Below, one piece after another: positions 41,750-51,166 of a DNA stretch of 64,000 bases (within the stretch, counting starts at the first letter, position 1; every line of letters starts with the position of its first letter). This DNA comes from an uncultured Bacillota bacterium (GTDB lineage: Bacteria; Bacillota; Clostridia; Christensenellales; UBA1242). The notes below the pieces were generated by a model, which was given only the letters and a program-made list of their open reading frames with translations, was not told the origin of the DNA and searched no databases. The DNA lies in the NCBI GenBank assembly GCA_900544595.1, contig UQVQ01000002.1, positions 1 through 64,000 of the forward strand, given 5' to 3'. The position numbers and the translations under genes are program-made.

Positions 41750-43939
41750 ATGAAAGCACTTGGAAAAACACTTCTTGCGATACTCATTATTGCGCTTGTT
41801 GGCGGCGGAGTTTATCTTGGCGTTTTTAGGCGCGACCTTTTCAAAAAACCAACCTACACAGTCACATATGTTTGCGAAGACAAAAGTTTCGAAGATAAGA
41901 CCGTTGAGGTTAATTCGGGCGAAAAATTAAAACTCCCAACTCCTCAGCGCGAGGGCTACACTTTTGACGGCTGGTTTAACGGCGACAAGAAATGGACAAA
42001 CGATATGCCAGTTAAAGAAAACTTAACATTAACTGCAAAATGGAAAATTAAAAACATTTTAATTTCTTTTCAAAGCGGCGAGAACTCTTTTTCCAACGCA
42101 TTTTCTCTTGGCGAACCTCTTCCGGTTTTAACAAAAGAAGGCTATAATTTCGACGGCTGGTTCACGGCGCTTGAAGGCGGCGAAAAAATTGAAGTTGCAT
42201 CCGCAGACCTTGCGAACACAACTCTTTATTCAAGATTTTCATTACAAACCTATTCAATAACCTACATTCTTGACGGCGGACAGGAAACAACAAATCCAAC
42301 TTCATTCACGGCTGAAACCCCAACATTCACTCTTGCCCAACCAACAAAAGAAAACAATGTTTTTGAGGGCTGGAGCGGAACTGGAATCGACGGAATTTCA
42401 AAAACCGTAACAATTATAAAAGGAACAAATCAAGATCTTGTTTTCACGGCAAATTGGATTCCAGAAGTAATTCAAATTTCATTTATCGTTGACGGAAAGA
42501 AAATCAATAAAACTGCAACTCTTCAATATGGCGAAACACTTGCAAGCATTTCGCTTAACGCGGAAAGTCTTGGACTTTCGGGCTATACTTTAAGCGATTT
42601 CTATTCCGACAGTTCCATGCAAACAAAACAAGATTTAACAACCCCACTAAAAAAAGACACAATTCTCTATCTTTATTCAACATATATAATCGACAATGGT
42701 TTCTATGACTATCTTTCAAAATTCAAAGCTGCATCGAATAAAATTGAAATTAAAAGCTTTAACGAACTTGTTTCTTGGATCGACTATGTTCTTTTCAACA
42801 ACATAACATCAAGCAAGGCAATAACTGCTTCGTTAACATATAAAACTTTTTCAACAACAAGCAAACTTTTAAGCGAAGTTTCGTCCGCAATAAGCCAATC
42901 AACTTTCTCATATAAAAACACTGCTTATTCATACTGGGAAGGAAACACGAAAAATGTTAAAATCTATGTTAACAACGACATGACGAATGAAGCTCAAAAA
43001 GTTTATGACGAAGGCCGCACAGGTATTCTTTCTCAAAACCCCTATGCACTTTCAAATTTCACAAAAACTCGTTCCGATTCATTCAACGATTTCAACATTT
43101 ATAATGTAACTAAAACACTTGAGGTTTCAACTTCCAACCAGCTTGTTTACGCTCTTGAAAAGGGGCTTAGACCTGTTTGCGTTCCGGGCTCAAAAGCAGA
43201 AACGGTTTTTGAAAAAGCAAAAGAAATCTTGCGAGATATTTGCAACGATGATATGACAAATGTTGAAAAAGCTCGAGCAATTTATGAATGGATTATCCTT
43301 AATAACTCCTACGATCATAAGGCAGCCGACGAAATCACGGGGAACAACTGGTTTGAATACGACTCTTGGTTTGCAGAAGGTGTTTTTATTAGCAAAAAGG
43401 CCGTTTGCGACGGAATTTGCAAAGCGTTCTTAATTATGGCAAAAATTGAAGGAATTCCAACAATTCGCGTAACTGGAAACGCCCACGCTTGGAACAAAGT
43501 ATATCTTAATGGGGCTTGGTTTGGAGTTGATGCAACCCATGGTGACCTTTCGATTAGCGGAAGTTATGAAGCCCTAACCTACACTAGTTTCCTCTTCACC
43601 GACGAATATAAACGAAACGCTGGGTTCACTTCAGAAGAATATCCAAACATTATTGCAAACACTGTTGCCGACGTTTATGGAAACATTAAATTTGATAATA
43701 ATGGCAAACCGTTCGACCTTTTAATTGGAAGCATGGCCGAATTCGATAACCTTTTAAACTATATTAAAGCAAATGTTCGCTCTTCGGTCTACACATTTGA
43801 AATTGCGATTGACCCTTCTGGAAGCGTAACCGCCTCTCAGCTCTATTCCAGATTTAGGCTTTCAATAAGTTTTTCACTCTCTCAAATTGAAAAGACCGAT
43901 TCCGCAGGAAACAAAGTTATTATGTTTATTAAAAACTAA
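41750..43939 (+). CDS. Surface transglutaminase-like protein with InlB B-repeats
   Basis: 729 residues. An N-terminal membrane anchor or signal (LLAILIIALVGGGVYLGVF) is followed by about four InlB B-repeat / Listeria-Bacteroides-repeat units (VTYVCEDKSF ... GYTFDGWFNGDKKW; GYNFDGWFTALEGG; FEGWSGTG; GYTLSDFYSD). The C-terminal half is a transglutaminase-like cysteine protease fold with ARAIYEWIILNNSYD, Cys in KKAVCDGICKAF (about 552), His in NAHAWNKV (about 579) and Asp in WFGVDATHGD (about 594). The triad is complete, so it is probably an active cell-surface enzyme. GAGGG precedes the ATG; a strong bidirectional terminator follows. Confidence 0.88.
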   Translation: MKALGKTLLAILIIALVGGGVYLGVFRRDLFKKPTYTVTYVCEDKSFEDKTVEVNSGEKLKLPTPQREGYTFDGWFNGDKKWTNDMPVKENLTLTAKWKIKNILISFQSGENSFSNAFSLGEPLPVLTKEGYNFDGWFTALEGGEKIEVASADLANTTLYSRFSLQTYSITYILDGGQETTNPTSFTAETPTFTLAQPTKENNVFEGWSGTGIDGISKTVTIIKGTNQDLVFTANWIPEVIQISFIVDGKKINKTATLQYGETLASISLNAESLGLSGYTLSDFYSDSSMQTKQDLTTPLKKDTILYLYSTYIIDNGFYDYLSKFKAASNKIEIKSFNELVSWIDYVLFNNITSSKAITASLTYKTFSTTSKLLSEVSSAISQSTFSYKNTAYSYWEGNTKNVKIYVNNDMTNEAQKVYDEGRTGILSQNPYALSNFTKTRSDSFNDFNIYNVTKTLEVSTSNQLVYALEKGLRPVCVPGSKAETVFEKAKEILRDICNDDMTNVEKARAIYEWIILNNSYDHKAADEITGNNWFEYDSWFAEGVFISKKAVCDGICKAFLIMAKIEGIPTIRVTGNAHAWNKVYLNGAWFGVDATHGDLSISGSYEALTYTSFLFTDEYKRNAGFTSEEYPNIIANTVADVYGNIKFDNNGKPFDLLIGSMAEFDNLLNYIKANVRSSVYTFEIAIDPSGSVTASQLYSRFRLSISFSLSQIEKTDSAGNKVIMFIKN

Positions 43940-43951
43940 CTTTATTTAATT

Positions 43952-43990
43952 AAAAAAGAAACTTCGCAGATTTTGCGAAGTTTCTTTTTT
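43952..43990. terminator. Strong bidirectional terminator
   Basis: Near-perfect stem AAAAAAGAAACTTCGCA / TGCGAAGTTTCTTTTTT between the transglutaminase gene and the convergent ABC exporter operon. Confidence 0.9.
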
Positions 43991-43995
43991 CATAT

Positions 43996-45795
43996 TTAAT
44001 TATCAATAACTTCGGAATTTTTTCTTGAAAATTGGCTTTCATAGAGTTCTTTATAGAACCCACCTTTTTTCATTAAGTTTTTATGCGTTCCGCTTTCAAT
44101 TATGTTTCCGTCTTTCATAACAAGAATTAAATTTGCATTTTTAATTGTTGAAAGCCTGTGGGCAATAACAAAACTTGTTCTGCCATGCGAAAGCTTGTCC
44201 ATTGCCTTTTGAATTTGAATTTCGGTTCGCGTGTCAACATTGCTTGTTGCTTCATCCAAAATCAACATTGGGCAATTTTGAATCATTGCTCTTGCAATTG
44301 TTAAAAGTTGTTTTTGACCCGCTGAAATTGTTGTTTGATTGTTCAAAACTGTTTCATAACCTTTTGGCAAAGTTCGAACAAAGTGGTCGAAATCAATTGC
44401 CTTGCAAGCCGCAATAACCTCTTCGTTCGAAACATTTTCTTTGCTGTAAACAATGTTTTCTTTAACTGTTCCGTCGAAAACCCATGTGTCTTGCAACACC
44501 ATGCTAAACAAACTGTGAACTGTTTCGCGTGAAAGTTTTTTCGTTGAAACACCGTCAATCAAAATTTCCCCGCTGTCAATTTCATAGAACCTCATAAGAA
44601 GGTTAACAAGCGTTGTTTTCCCCGCTCCAGTTGGGCCAACAATTGCAACCTTTTGCCCCGCTTTAACCTTTGCAGAGAAATCGTGGATTATTGTTTTATC
44701 TTTGTCATAGCCAAAGCAAACATTTTTAAATTCAACGTCGCCTTTAACTTTTCTAAGTTTTTTCTTTCTTGGGCTTTCAACTTCAAGTTCTTTTTCATCC
44801 AAAAACTCAAAAACTCTTTCGCTTGCCGCGCTCATCGATTGAACATACGACGCAATTTGCGCAAAATCGGTTAATGTGTTTGAAAACAAGCGAACATAAA
44901 TTATGAACGAAACAATAACGCCAAAACCCATTTTGCCTTGTGCAACCAAAACTGCTCCAACAACGCAAACAACAACATAGCCAAGGTTTCCAATGAATGT
45001 CATAAGAGGCATCATAAGCCCCGAAAGAAACTGACTTTTCCATGCGTTTTTATGCAGTTTTTTGTTAATTTCGGAAAACTCTTCAATTGCTTTTTCTTTG
45101 TTTCCATATGCTCTAACAATGCTAAGCCCAGAATAGTTTTCTTCAACATAGCCATTAAGTTTTCCAAGTTCTGCTTGTTGCGCCATAAAATATTTTTGTG
45201 ATTTAGCCATGATAACAGCCATAATCCCAAATCCGATAATCGACGAGCCAATTGCTGCAAATGCCATAATCCAGTTTGTTACAAACATCATAACAATCGA
45301 CCCAATAAGCAAAATAACAGCGCTAATAAAACTAGAAACAGTGTTGTTAAGCGAAGAAGAAATTAAATCGATATCGTTTGTAACGCGGCTTAAAACATCG
45401 CCAGTTGGAGTTGAATCTAAAAATTTAAGTGGAAGACGATTGATTTTCTTTGAAATATCTGTTCTTAAATTTTTACTTATTTTTTGCGAAAATTGAACCA
45501 TTAAAAAATTTTCAAAATACCAAAAAACACCAACGAAAACATATAAACAAACAAGAAAAATTCCAAGCTTTGTTATTTTTTCAAGGTCAATTCCCTCTGG
45601 CGAAAACATCCCATCCGAAATTAAGTTCGCAATATCGCCAACTTTCCCAGGGCCCCAAAGAGCCGCCAAAGTTGAAGCAATTGAAAAAACAAGAGCGATT
45701 ATTATAACTGGAAGATATTTTTTGCAATACTTAAAAAGTTTCAACAAACTTGCTTTTGGATTTTTTGCTTTATTTGGATTAGAATTACCTCTCAT
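43996..45795 (-). CDS. ABC exporter half-transporter, heterodimer subunit (second gene)
   Basis: 599 residues: a six-helix exporter domain (about 30-330) fused to an NBD. Walker A is GPTGAGKTTLVNLL, signature ISAGQKQLLTIARA (a variant of LSGGQ), Walker B LILDEATSNVD with the catalytic Glu, and switch IAHRLSTI. It overlaps the upstream half-transporter gene by 4 bases (ATGA). Such pairs resemble BmrCD/LmrCD/TM287-288-type multidrug or peptide exporters; the substrate is unknown. The N-terminal basic extension (GNSNPNKAKNPKAS) is unusual. AAGGAGG precedes the ATG. Confidence 0.93.
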   Translation of the reverse strand: MRGNSNPNKAKNPKASLLKLFKYCKKYLPVIIIALVFSIASTLAALWGPGKVGDIANLISDGMFSPEGIDLEKITKLGIFLVCLYVFVGVFWYFENFLMVQFSQKISKNLRTDISKKINRLPLKFLDSTPTGDVLSRVTNDIDLISSSLNNTVSSFISAVILLIGSIVMMFVTNWIMAFAAIGSSIIGFGIMAVIMAKSQKYFMAQQAELGKLNGYVEENYSGLSIVRAYGNKEKAIEEFSEINKKLHKNAWKSQFLSGLMMPLMTFIGNLGYVVVCVVGAVLVAQGKMGFGVIVSFIIYVRLFSNTLTDFAQIASYVQSMSAASERVFEFLDEKELEVESPRKKKLRKVKGDVEFKNVCFGYDKDKTIIHDFSAKVKAGQKVAIVGPTGAGKTTLVNLLMRFYEIDSGEILIDGVSTKKLSRETVHSLFSMVLQDTWVFDGTVKENIVYSKENVSNEEVIAACKAIDFDHFVRTLPKGYETVLNNQTTISAGQKQLLTIARAMIQNCPMLILDEATSNVDTRTEIQIQKAMDKLSHGRTSFVIAHRLSTIKNANLILVMKDGNIIESGTHKNLMKKGGFYKELYESQFSRKNSEVIDN

Positions 45796-47531
45796 TCAAG
45801 TTCCTCCTTGCTAAGTTGGGAAAGAGCAATTTCGCGATAGACCTTGCAATTTTGCATAAGTTCTTTGTGCGTTCCCTGCCCAACAACTTGTCCTTTATCC
45901 AAAACAATGATCTCATCGGCATTAAGAATTGTTCCAATTCTTTGCGCAACAATAAGATTTGTTGTTTTTGAATTCCTTTTAAGCGCAGTTCGAAGTTTCT
46001 TGTCTGTTCGATAGTCAAGAGCCGAGAAACTGTCGTCAAAAATCATAATTTCAGGCTTTTTTGCAAGCGCGCGAGCAATTGAAAGGCGTTGTTTTTGTCC
46101 GCCCGAAAGATTGCTTCCCGCTTGCATAATTTCCGCGTCAAGCCCGCCTTTTTCTTTAATTATGTTTGCTCCTTGCGCAATTTCAAGCGCTTTTTCAATT
46201 TCTTCATCGGTTAAATTTTGCGAATCTTTCCCATAGGCAATGTTGCTTCGAAGTGTTCCGCTGAAAATAACGGCGCGCTGCGAAACATATCCAATCTTTT
46301 TGTTAAGTTGGTCGAAAGTGTAGTCTTTAATATTGTTCCCATCAATCAAAATTTCGCCTTCCGTTGCGTCATAAAATCTTGGAACAAGGTTAATTAAAGT
46401 GCTTTTTCCGCTTCCCGTTGAACCAATGAATGCAACGGTTTGCCCTTTCTTTGCTTTAAAGTTAACATTTTGCAAAACATATGCATCGGCGCCTGGATAT
46501 TTGAATCCAACATTTCTAAATTCAATTTCACCTTCGCCTTTTGCTTCTGCCCCTTTGCCTTCGCGAACTTCCGATTTGCTAGATAAAACTTCGCTAATCC
46601 TTCTTCCCGAAACAATTACTCTTGGCAACATAATGAAAACCATAATAAGCATAATAAACCCAGAAACAACAAGCATTGCATACGACATAAAAACAACCAT
46701 GTCCGAGAAAAGGCCAAGTTTTTCACTCGTTGTTGCTTGCGAAATTATGATTGCTCCAATCCAATAAATCGCAAGACTTAAACAGTTTGTTAAAGTAACC
46801 ATGAAAGGATTTAAAACCGAGAAAGCGCGGCCAGTGAAGAGTTGCGTTTTAGTTAATGTGTCATTTGCTTTTTCAAATTTATTTTCTTCAAATTTTTCCG
46901 CGTTGTATGCTCTAACAACCCTAACACCAGTAAGACTTTCGCGAGTTACATTGTTAAGCGCGTCAATTTGTTTTTGAACTTTTCTAAATCTTGGAATTAC
47001 GAAAATGATAAGTAATGTTACAACAACTAAAATAAGCCCAACAGCAACCGCAGTTGTAACCGTCCATTGCCAACTTTTGCCAGCGATTACGCAAATTGCC
47101 CAAATTGCCATAATTGGGGCTTTAATGAGCGATTGCATTCCCATTGCCAAAAAGTTCTGAATTTGAGTTATGTCGTTTGTTGTTCTTGTTATAAGCGATG
47201 GAACAGAAAACTTCTTTGTTTCGTCTTCCGAAAGGTTTTGAATTGCAACAAAAACTTTCCCACGAAGTTTTGCCGCGAACCCAGTTGCAACCTTTGAAAC
47301 GCAAAAACCAACAGTTGCCGAAACAACTGCATCGGCAAGTGCACACGAAAGCATGAAAGCGCCTTGAATTAAAATGTCCGAAATGCTCCCCCCTGTTTTA
47401 ATTAGAGTTGTGATTTGGCTCATAAATTCTGGAATTTTCAAATTAAGCCAAACGCAACCCGCAATAAGTCCCGCGCTAAGCACCATTAAAATCCAGTCTT
47501 TAACTCCTAAATATTTGAATAGCTTAAACAA
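45792..47531 (-). CDS. ABC exporter half-transporter, degenerate-site subunit (first gene)
   Basis: 579 residues, six membrane helices and an NBD. Walker A is GSTGSGKSTLINL, signature canonical LSGGQKQRLSIARA, but Walker B is IMIFDDSFSALD with Asp in place of the catalytic Glu, and the switch is VAQRIGTI with Gln in place of His. This is the usual arrangement in heterodimeric exporters where one ATP site is degenerate: the partner gene has Glu and His but a variant signature. The start is TTG 47531, preceded by AGGAGG. Its TGA overlaps the partner gene. Confidence 0.93.
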   Translation of the reverse strand: MFKLFKYLGVKDWILMVLSAGLIAGCVWLNLKIPEFMSQITTLIKTGGSISDILIQGAFMLSCALADAVVSATVGFCVSKVATGFAAKLRGKVFVAIQNLSEDETKKFSVPSLITRTTNDITQIQNFLAMGMQSLIKAPIMAIWAICVIAGKSWQWTVTTAVAVGLILVVVTLLIIFVIPRFRKVQKQIDALNNVTRESLTGVRVVRAYNAEKFEENKFEKANDTLTKTQLFTGRAFSVLNPFMVTLTNCLSLAIYWIGAIIISQATTSEKLGLFSDMVVFMSYAMLVVSGFIMLIMVFIMLPRVIVSGRRISEVLSSKSEVREGKGAEAKGEGEIEFRNVGFKYPGADAYVLQNVNFKAKKGQTVAFIGSTGSGKSTLINLVPRFYDATEGEILIDGNNIKDYTFDQLNKKIGYVSQRAVIFSGTLRSNIAYGKDSQNLTDEEIEKALEIAQGANIIKEKGGLDAEIMQAGSNLSGGQKQRLSIARALAKKPEIMIFDDSFSALDYRTDKKLRTALKRNSKTTNLIVAQRIGTILNADEIIVLDKGQVVGQGTHKELMQNCKVYREIALSQLSKEELE

Positions 47532-47866
47532 AGTAGTTCCTCCTGCTAAATCCTTATATTACATATAGAATTAAAATATTAACATAACTATATAGCACCA
47601 AAAAAATTTTTTTGCAAGAAGTTTTTTAATTTTTTATGCTATTTTCATAATAACTTTAATTATATTTCCAAAAAAAATAATCACATTTAATGTCAATTAT
47701 TAAAAAGCGAAAATAACACTTTTTATTTGCAAAAAATATTGTTTTCCATAAAAAATTTTTAAAAAATATTTTATAACGAATTTAAAATATGCAAGTTATT
47801 TTAAAAAGTTTCCATCTTTGTTTTTTAACATTGAAAAACTGCAAGTTTTGTGATATAATATAAATT
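47532..47866. other. AT-rich intergenic region between exporter operon and HAD gene
   Basis: Very AT-rich, low complexity. It holds the HAD promoter at its right end and presumably the exporter promoter at its left end; no gene, repeat or RNA structure was recognised. Confidence 0.5.
47831..47859 (+). promoter_or_regulatory. Promoter of the HAD phosphatase gene
   Basis: TTGAAA (47831-47836), 17-base spacer, TATAAT (47854-47859), only seven bases before ATG 47867; no SD. Confidence 0.75.
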
Positions 47867-48523
47867 ATGGAAACAAAAGTTGTTATTTTCGATTTTGACG
47901 GAACGCTTAGTTCAAGCGACGGCTCTTGCAGCTGGGCGCGTGTTTGGAAAGCGCTTGACGACATTGAAACAGATAAAAAGTTTTATCATATGTTTGCTTC
48001 GGGCGAAATTGACGACGCAACTTGGCTTAAACTTATTGAAGAAAGATTCCGTGAACTTAACCTTCGAAAATCGCTTTGCTCATCTCTTGCAAACGAAATT
48101 AAACTTATCCCAGGAATCAATGAAACTTTCAGTCTTTTAAACCAAAACAATGTTAAGATTTATGTTCTTTCGGGCGGGGTCCGAAACCTAATTGAAATTG
48201 CGCTTGCCCCATTTGAAAAACATATAACAAGAATTGAAGGCTATCAATTTGTTTTTGACGGCGAAAATTTCTTAAAAATTGAGAAAGCGAACGAACCTTT
48301 TGACGATAAACACAAATATGTTGACCAAATTAAAAAAGAAAATGACGTTTCGGGCAACGAAATTCTTTTTGTTGGGAACGGCGCAAATGACCAAACAGTT
48401 TATTTAACTGGCGCGCGAACTCTTTGCATAAATCCCGACGACGCGGATTACACAAATAAAAAATATTGGAATAATTACATTAAAAATTGCAAAAATTTAA
48501 CCGAAATAATTAAATTTTTATAA
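47867..48523 (+). CDS. HAD-family phosphatase (SerB-like)
   Basis: 218 residues. Motif I is FDFDGTLSSSD with the nucleophile Asp near residue 8; motif II is VLSGG (Ser/Thr role); motif III/IV is the late Lys plus FVGNGANDQTVYL. The C1 cap and overall order resemble phosphoserine-phosphatase-like HAD hydrolases (HAD-IB), but the substrate cannot be told. The mRNA appears leaderless. It stands alone, upstream of a GNAT gene by 370 bases. Confidence 0.85.
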   Translation: METKVVIFDFDGTLSSSDGSCSWARVWKALDDIETDKKFYHMFASGEIDDATWLKLIEERFRELNLRKSLCSSLANEIKLIPGINETFSLLNQNNVKIYVLSGGVRNLIEIALAPFEKHITRIEGYQFVFDGENFLKIEKANEPFDDKHKYVDQIKKENDVSGNEILFVGNGANDQTVYLTGARTLCINPDDADYTNKKYWNNYIKNCKNLTEIIKFL

Positions 48524-48896
48524 AAAATGACAATAATTTAATAAAAATAATTAAATACCGATAAAAATTGGCAAATTTTTGCTATTTTTTATTTTTTTAT
48601 TTATTTTTTAGTATTTTTAAATTATTTTTTATTTTATTCTAATTTAAAATCTCTAACTCTTCATCTGGAGTCTGTTAGTCACTTAACAGGTTTGTCTTTT
48701 GTTTTTTTATTTTAAAAAGTATTTTCTATATTTAATTTTCTTCGCACAGCAAAGCCCCATCAATTTAATTAAAATGTTTTTTAGACGACAATATGAACGC
48801 TTCGCCTTAACAAAATGCTTTAAATTATATTAAAAAAATTATTAAATAACGAAAATTGGATTTGAAATTTCAGTTTTTTGGTGTAATATATACGCA
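48524..48896. other. Intergenic region, AT-rich
   Basis: No gene seen. A 6-bp hairpin CTGTTA-GTCACT-TAACAG lies at 48672-48689; the GNAT promoter (TTGAAA 48862-48867, 16-base spacer, TAATAT 48884-48889) is at the right end, seven bases from the ATG. Confidence 0.5.
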
Positions 48897-49397
48897 ATGA
48901 AAATTTCATGGAAAAAAGTTGATAAAAACGACCAAATTTTAATTGAAAGTTGGATGTCAAACATCGACCGACATAATCTTTGCATGGAGAAACAAGATTG
49001 GGCAACAACCGCTCGCGGCATAAACGAATGTTTGAAAGATATGAAAAACGGAGAATTTTTTGAACTTCTGGGCTTTGTTGGCTCAAAACCCGCTGTTGCA
49101 ATGATGCTTGGAATTGAAGAATCTGGCAATGCGCTTAATCTATATAACATTATCCTTAACCCTCTTTTTCGCGGGCAAGGAATTGGAAGCCAAGCAATTG
49201 CCGAAGTTTTTGGAAATGACAATGCCATGATTCTTAAAAAAACATATTCGCAAATAAAAGTTTACACACTGCCCGAAAATCAAGCAATGAAAAAAATTCT
49301 TCTTTCGCAAGGTTTTTCAGCCCCAACCCAAGACGGCGATTTTCTATTCTACAAAAAAGACCTAACCAAAAACAACATAAACGAACAAGGCAAATAA
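48897..49397 (+). CDS. GNAT-family N-acetyltransferase
   Basis: 166 residues. The acetyl-CoA-binding motif A is ILNPLFRGQGIGSQAIAEVF (RGQGIGS about 91-97), with preceding beta strands AVAMMLGIEES and LNLYNIILNP. The C-terminus KILLSQGFSAPTQDGDFLFY fits motif B. The acceptor substrate is unknown. No SD; a promoter ends seven bases before the ATG, so the message is probably leaderless. Closed by its own terminator. Confidence 0.85.
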   Translation: MKISWKKVDKNDQILIESWMSNIDRHNLCMEKQDWATTARGINECLKDMKNGEFFELLGFVGSKPAVAMMLGIEESGNALNLYNIILNPLFRGQGIGSQAIAEVFGNDNAMILKKTYSQIKVYTLPENQAMKKILLSQGFSAPTQDGDFLFYKKDLTKNNINEQGK

Positions 49398-49408
49398 CTC
49401 GCCTTGTT
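49384..49408 (+). terminator. Terminator of the GNAT gene
   Basis: AACAAGGC / GCCTTGTT stem followed by TTTTATT; the 5' arm lies within the last codons of the gene. Confidence 0.9.
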
Positions 49409-49801
49409 TTTTATTCCCACGCTTTGCGTAAGAAACTGCTTCTTAATCCTGCGCGTCTTAACTTCAAGGCTTAATCCATTTTTGCTTCATTCGCCCGCAA
49501 AAAATGCTTAAAAGATTGTTATGCCTTTCAAGTTTTCCTTACTCTTTAATTACGCAAAAAAATTGTATTCCCCATTTCAAACAAGCAATTTCCTCTAAAC
49601 GCAAAAAAATTGACTATGAAAATTTTTAGTGTTAAAATATTTTTATATAAGAAAATCTCTTTTGTCCACGGTCTTTTGGCTTAGCAAAGAACAATATTTT
49701 TATGTTTTAAAATTGGCAAAAACCACATTTCCAAATCAAAAAATTTCACAATTACAAGTGTTAACCCTTAAAAAATAATCAAAATTTTAAAAGGAGAACC
49801 A
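49409..49801. other. Intergenic region with promoter for the S51 peptidase operon
   Basis: About 390 bases without a gene. TTGACT (49610-49615), 17-base spacer and TAAAAT (49633-49638) form a plus-strand promoter, leaving a leader of about 155 bases before ATG 49802. The leader is AT-rich and no riboswitch was recognised. Confidence 0.55.
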
Positions 49802-50575
49802 ATGAAACTCATTTTAACAAGTTGCATGGATTTATATTATAAAGATGAAGACGGCAAAAGAATTGCACAAAATTTTGGCAACAAAAATGGAATTTTGGAT
49901 TTGATTAAAAAATTAACGCCAAAACAAGAAAATTTTGTTTTTGTTGCAAGCGACGAATTTAATTTTGACGTAACGGATATTTACGCAAACGCCACTTTTG
50001 ATTCTTTTAAAATCACATATCCTTTTAAAAATTACTTTATTTTAGACGGCAGGACAGAAGAAAAGACAAAGGAATTTATTGAAAAGGCCGATTTAATTTT
50101 CTTGTGTGGCGGCCATGTTCCAACGCAAAATCAATTTTTCAAAAAGATTAATTTAAGAGAAATAATTAAAAACTCTCATGCGTTAATTATTGGTCAAAGC
50201 GCCGGCTCAATGAACTCCGCCGAAATTGTATATTCCCAACCTGAGCTCGAAGGAGAATCCATCAATCTACTCTTTAAAAGATACATCAAAGGCTTAGGGT
50301 TAACCAACATAAGCATTCTCCCCCACTTTGAGGAGCGCATAAACGATGTGCTCGACGGCAAAAACGTTTTAAAAGAAATTTCAATCCCCGACAGCATGGT
50401 TCGCCCATTCATTGCCTACTCTGACGGAGCTTACATTTTCGATAATGGAACATCTCAATGTATTTACGGAAAAGCATATTTGTTTGAAAATGGAAACTAT
50501 CATCAAATTTCCAAAGACGATTCCGTAACCGACATCACAGCCTTAACCAAAGAAAAATTTTCCAGTAATAGTTAA
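49802..50575 (+). CDS. Peptidase S51 family protein (PepE-like)
   Basis: 257 residues. The nucleophile elbow is IIGQSAGSMNSAE (Ser about 137) and the FLCGGHVPTQNQFF stretch precedes it, as in the aspartyl dipeptidase/cyanophycinase-like S51 family. A class I glutamine-amidotransferase-like fold is expected. The C-terminal domain has LGLTNISILPHFEERI with a conserved His. AAAAGGAGAACC precedes the ATG. The transglutaminase-like gene starts ten bases after its stop, so the two form an operon. The substrate is unknown. Confidence 0.88.
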   Translation: MKLILTSCMDLYYKDEDGKRIAQNFGNKNGILDLIKKLTPKQENFVFVASDEFNFDVTDIYANATFDSFKITYPFKNYFILDGRTEEKTKEFIEKADLIFLCGGHVPTQNQFFKKINLREIIKNSHALIIGQSAGSMNSAEIVYSQPELEGESINLLFKRYIKGLGLTNISILPHFEERINDVLDGKNVLKEISIPDSMVRPFIAYSDGAYIFDNGTSQCIYGKAYLFENGNYHQISKDDSVTDITALTKEKFSSNS

Positions 50576-50585
50576 AGGAAGAAAA

Positions 50586-51149
50586 ATGACTTTTAAAGAA
50601 ATAGAAACTCCAGAGCAACTAATGAAATATTTAGACCAAAACTTTAAATATGGCGTTATAGATAAAAAAGGGAACAAATATTATAACAGCAACACCGCTG
50701 AATTCCAGCGTATTTGCGAAACACAATGGGAATTGCGTCCGGTTGAAGCAATGTTGAAAGATGGTGTTGGACATTGTTACGACCAAGTTGAAATTGAAAG
50801 AGAATGGTTTAGCAAAAATGGATATAATGTAAAAACATTTTGGATTTCTGCTTATCAAGACGGAATTCAAAACTCGGGTTTTTGCCACACATATTTGATG
50901 TATCAAGATAATGACACATGAAAAATTTTTGAGCATTCAGATTTTTCAAATAAAGGCATTTTCACATTTAAAAGCATTAGCGACGCTGTAAAATGGCAAG
51001 CCAAACATCAAATTAAATTTGCTGAAAGTTGTATTAAACCTTTAAAAGAATATGTAACTTGCATAAAAGAATATAACAAACCTCCAACATATGTAAATAT
51101 GCAAGAATTTTCACAATTTATTGATAAATCAAAAGATTATGTGATATAA
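50586..51149 (+). pseudogene. Transglutaminase-like protein interrupted by in-frame TGA at a Trp position
   Basis: Open from ATG 50586 to TGA 50919-50921 (111 residues), then open in the same frame for 75 more codons to TAA 51147-51149. Across the stop the text reads HTYLMYQDNDT-(TGA)-KIFEHSDFSNKGIFTF. Relatives of this short transglutaminase-like family, as I recall them, have Trp just before the FEHS segment, so TGA sits where Trp is expected. The Cys (VGHCYDQVE), His (FCHTYL) and acidic (FEHSD) elements straddle the stop. The gene uses TGG for Trp four times elsewhere. It is either a single-base nonsense mutation or a readthrough product. AAAGGAAG precedes the ATG. Confidence 0.8.
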
Positions 51150-51150
51150 T
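51121..51150 (+). promoter_or_regulatory. Promoter of tRNA-Arg
   Basis: TTGATA (51121-51126), 18-base spacer, TATAAT (51145-51150), overlapping the final codons of the preceding gene. Confidence 0.6.
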
Positions 51151-51166
51151 TGCAATATTCAAACAT

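Noticed and set aside
50919..50921. The in-frame TGA as evidence that this genome uses genetic code 4 (TGA = Trp)
   Set aside because: feoA, spoIIGA, the ABC half-transporter and the gene ending at 10660 all need TGA as stop, and Trp is written TGG throughout the window.
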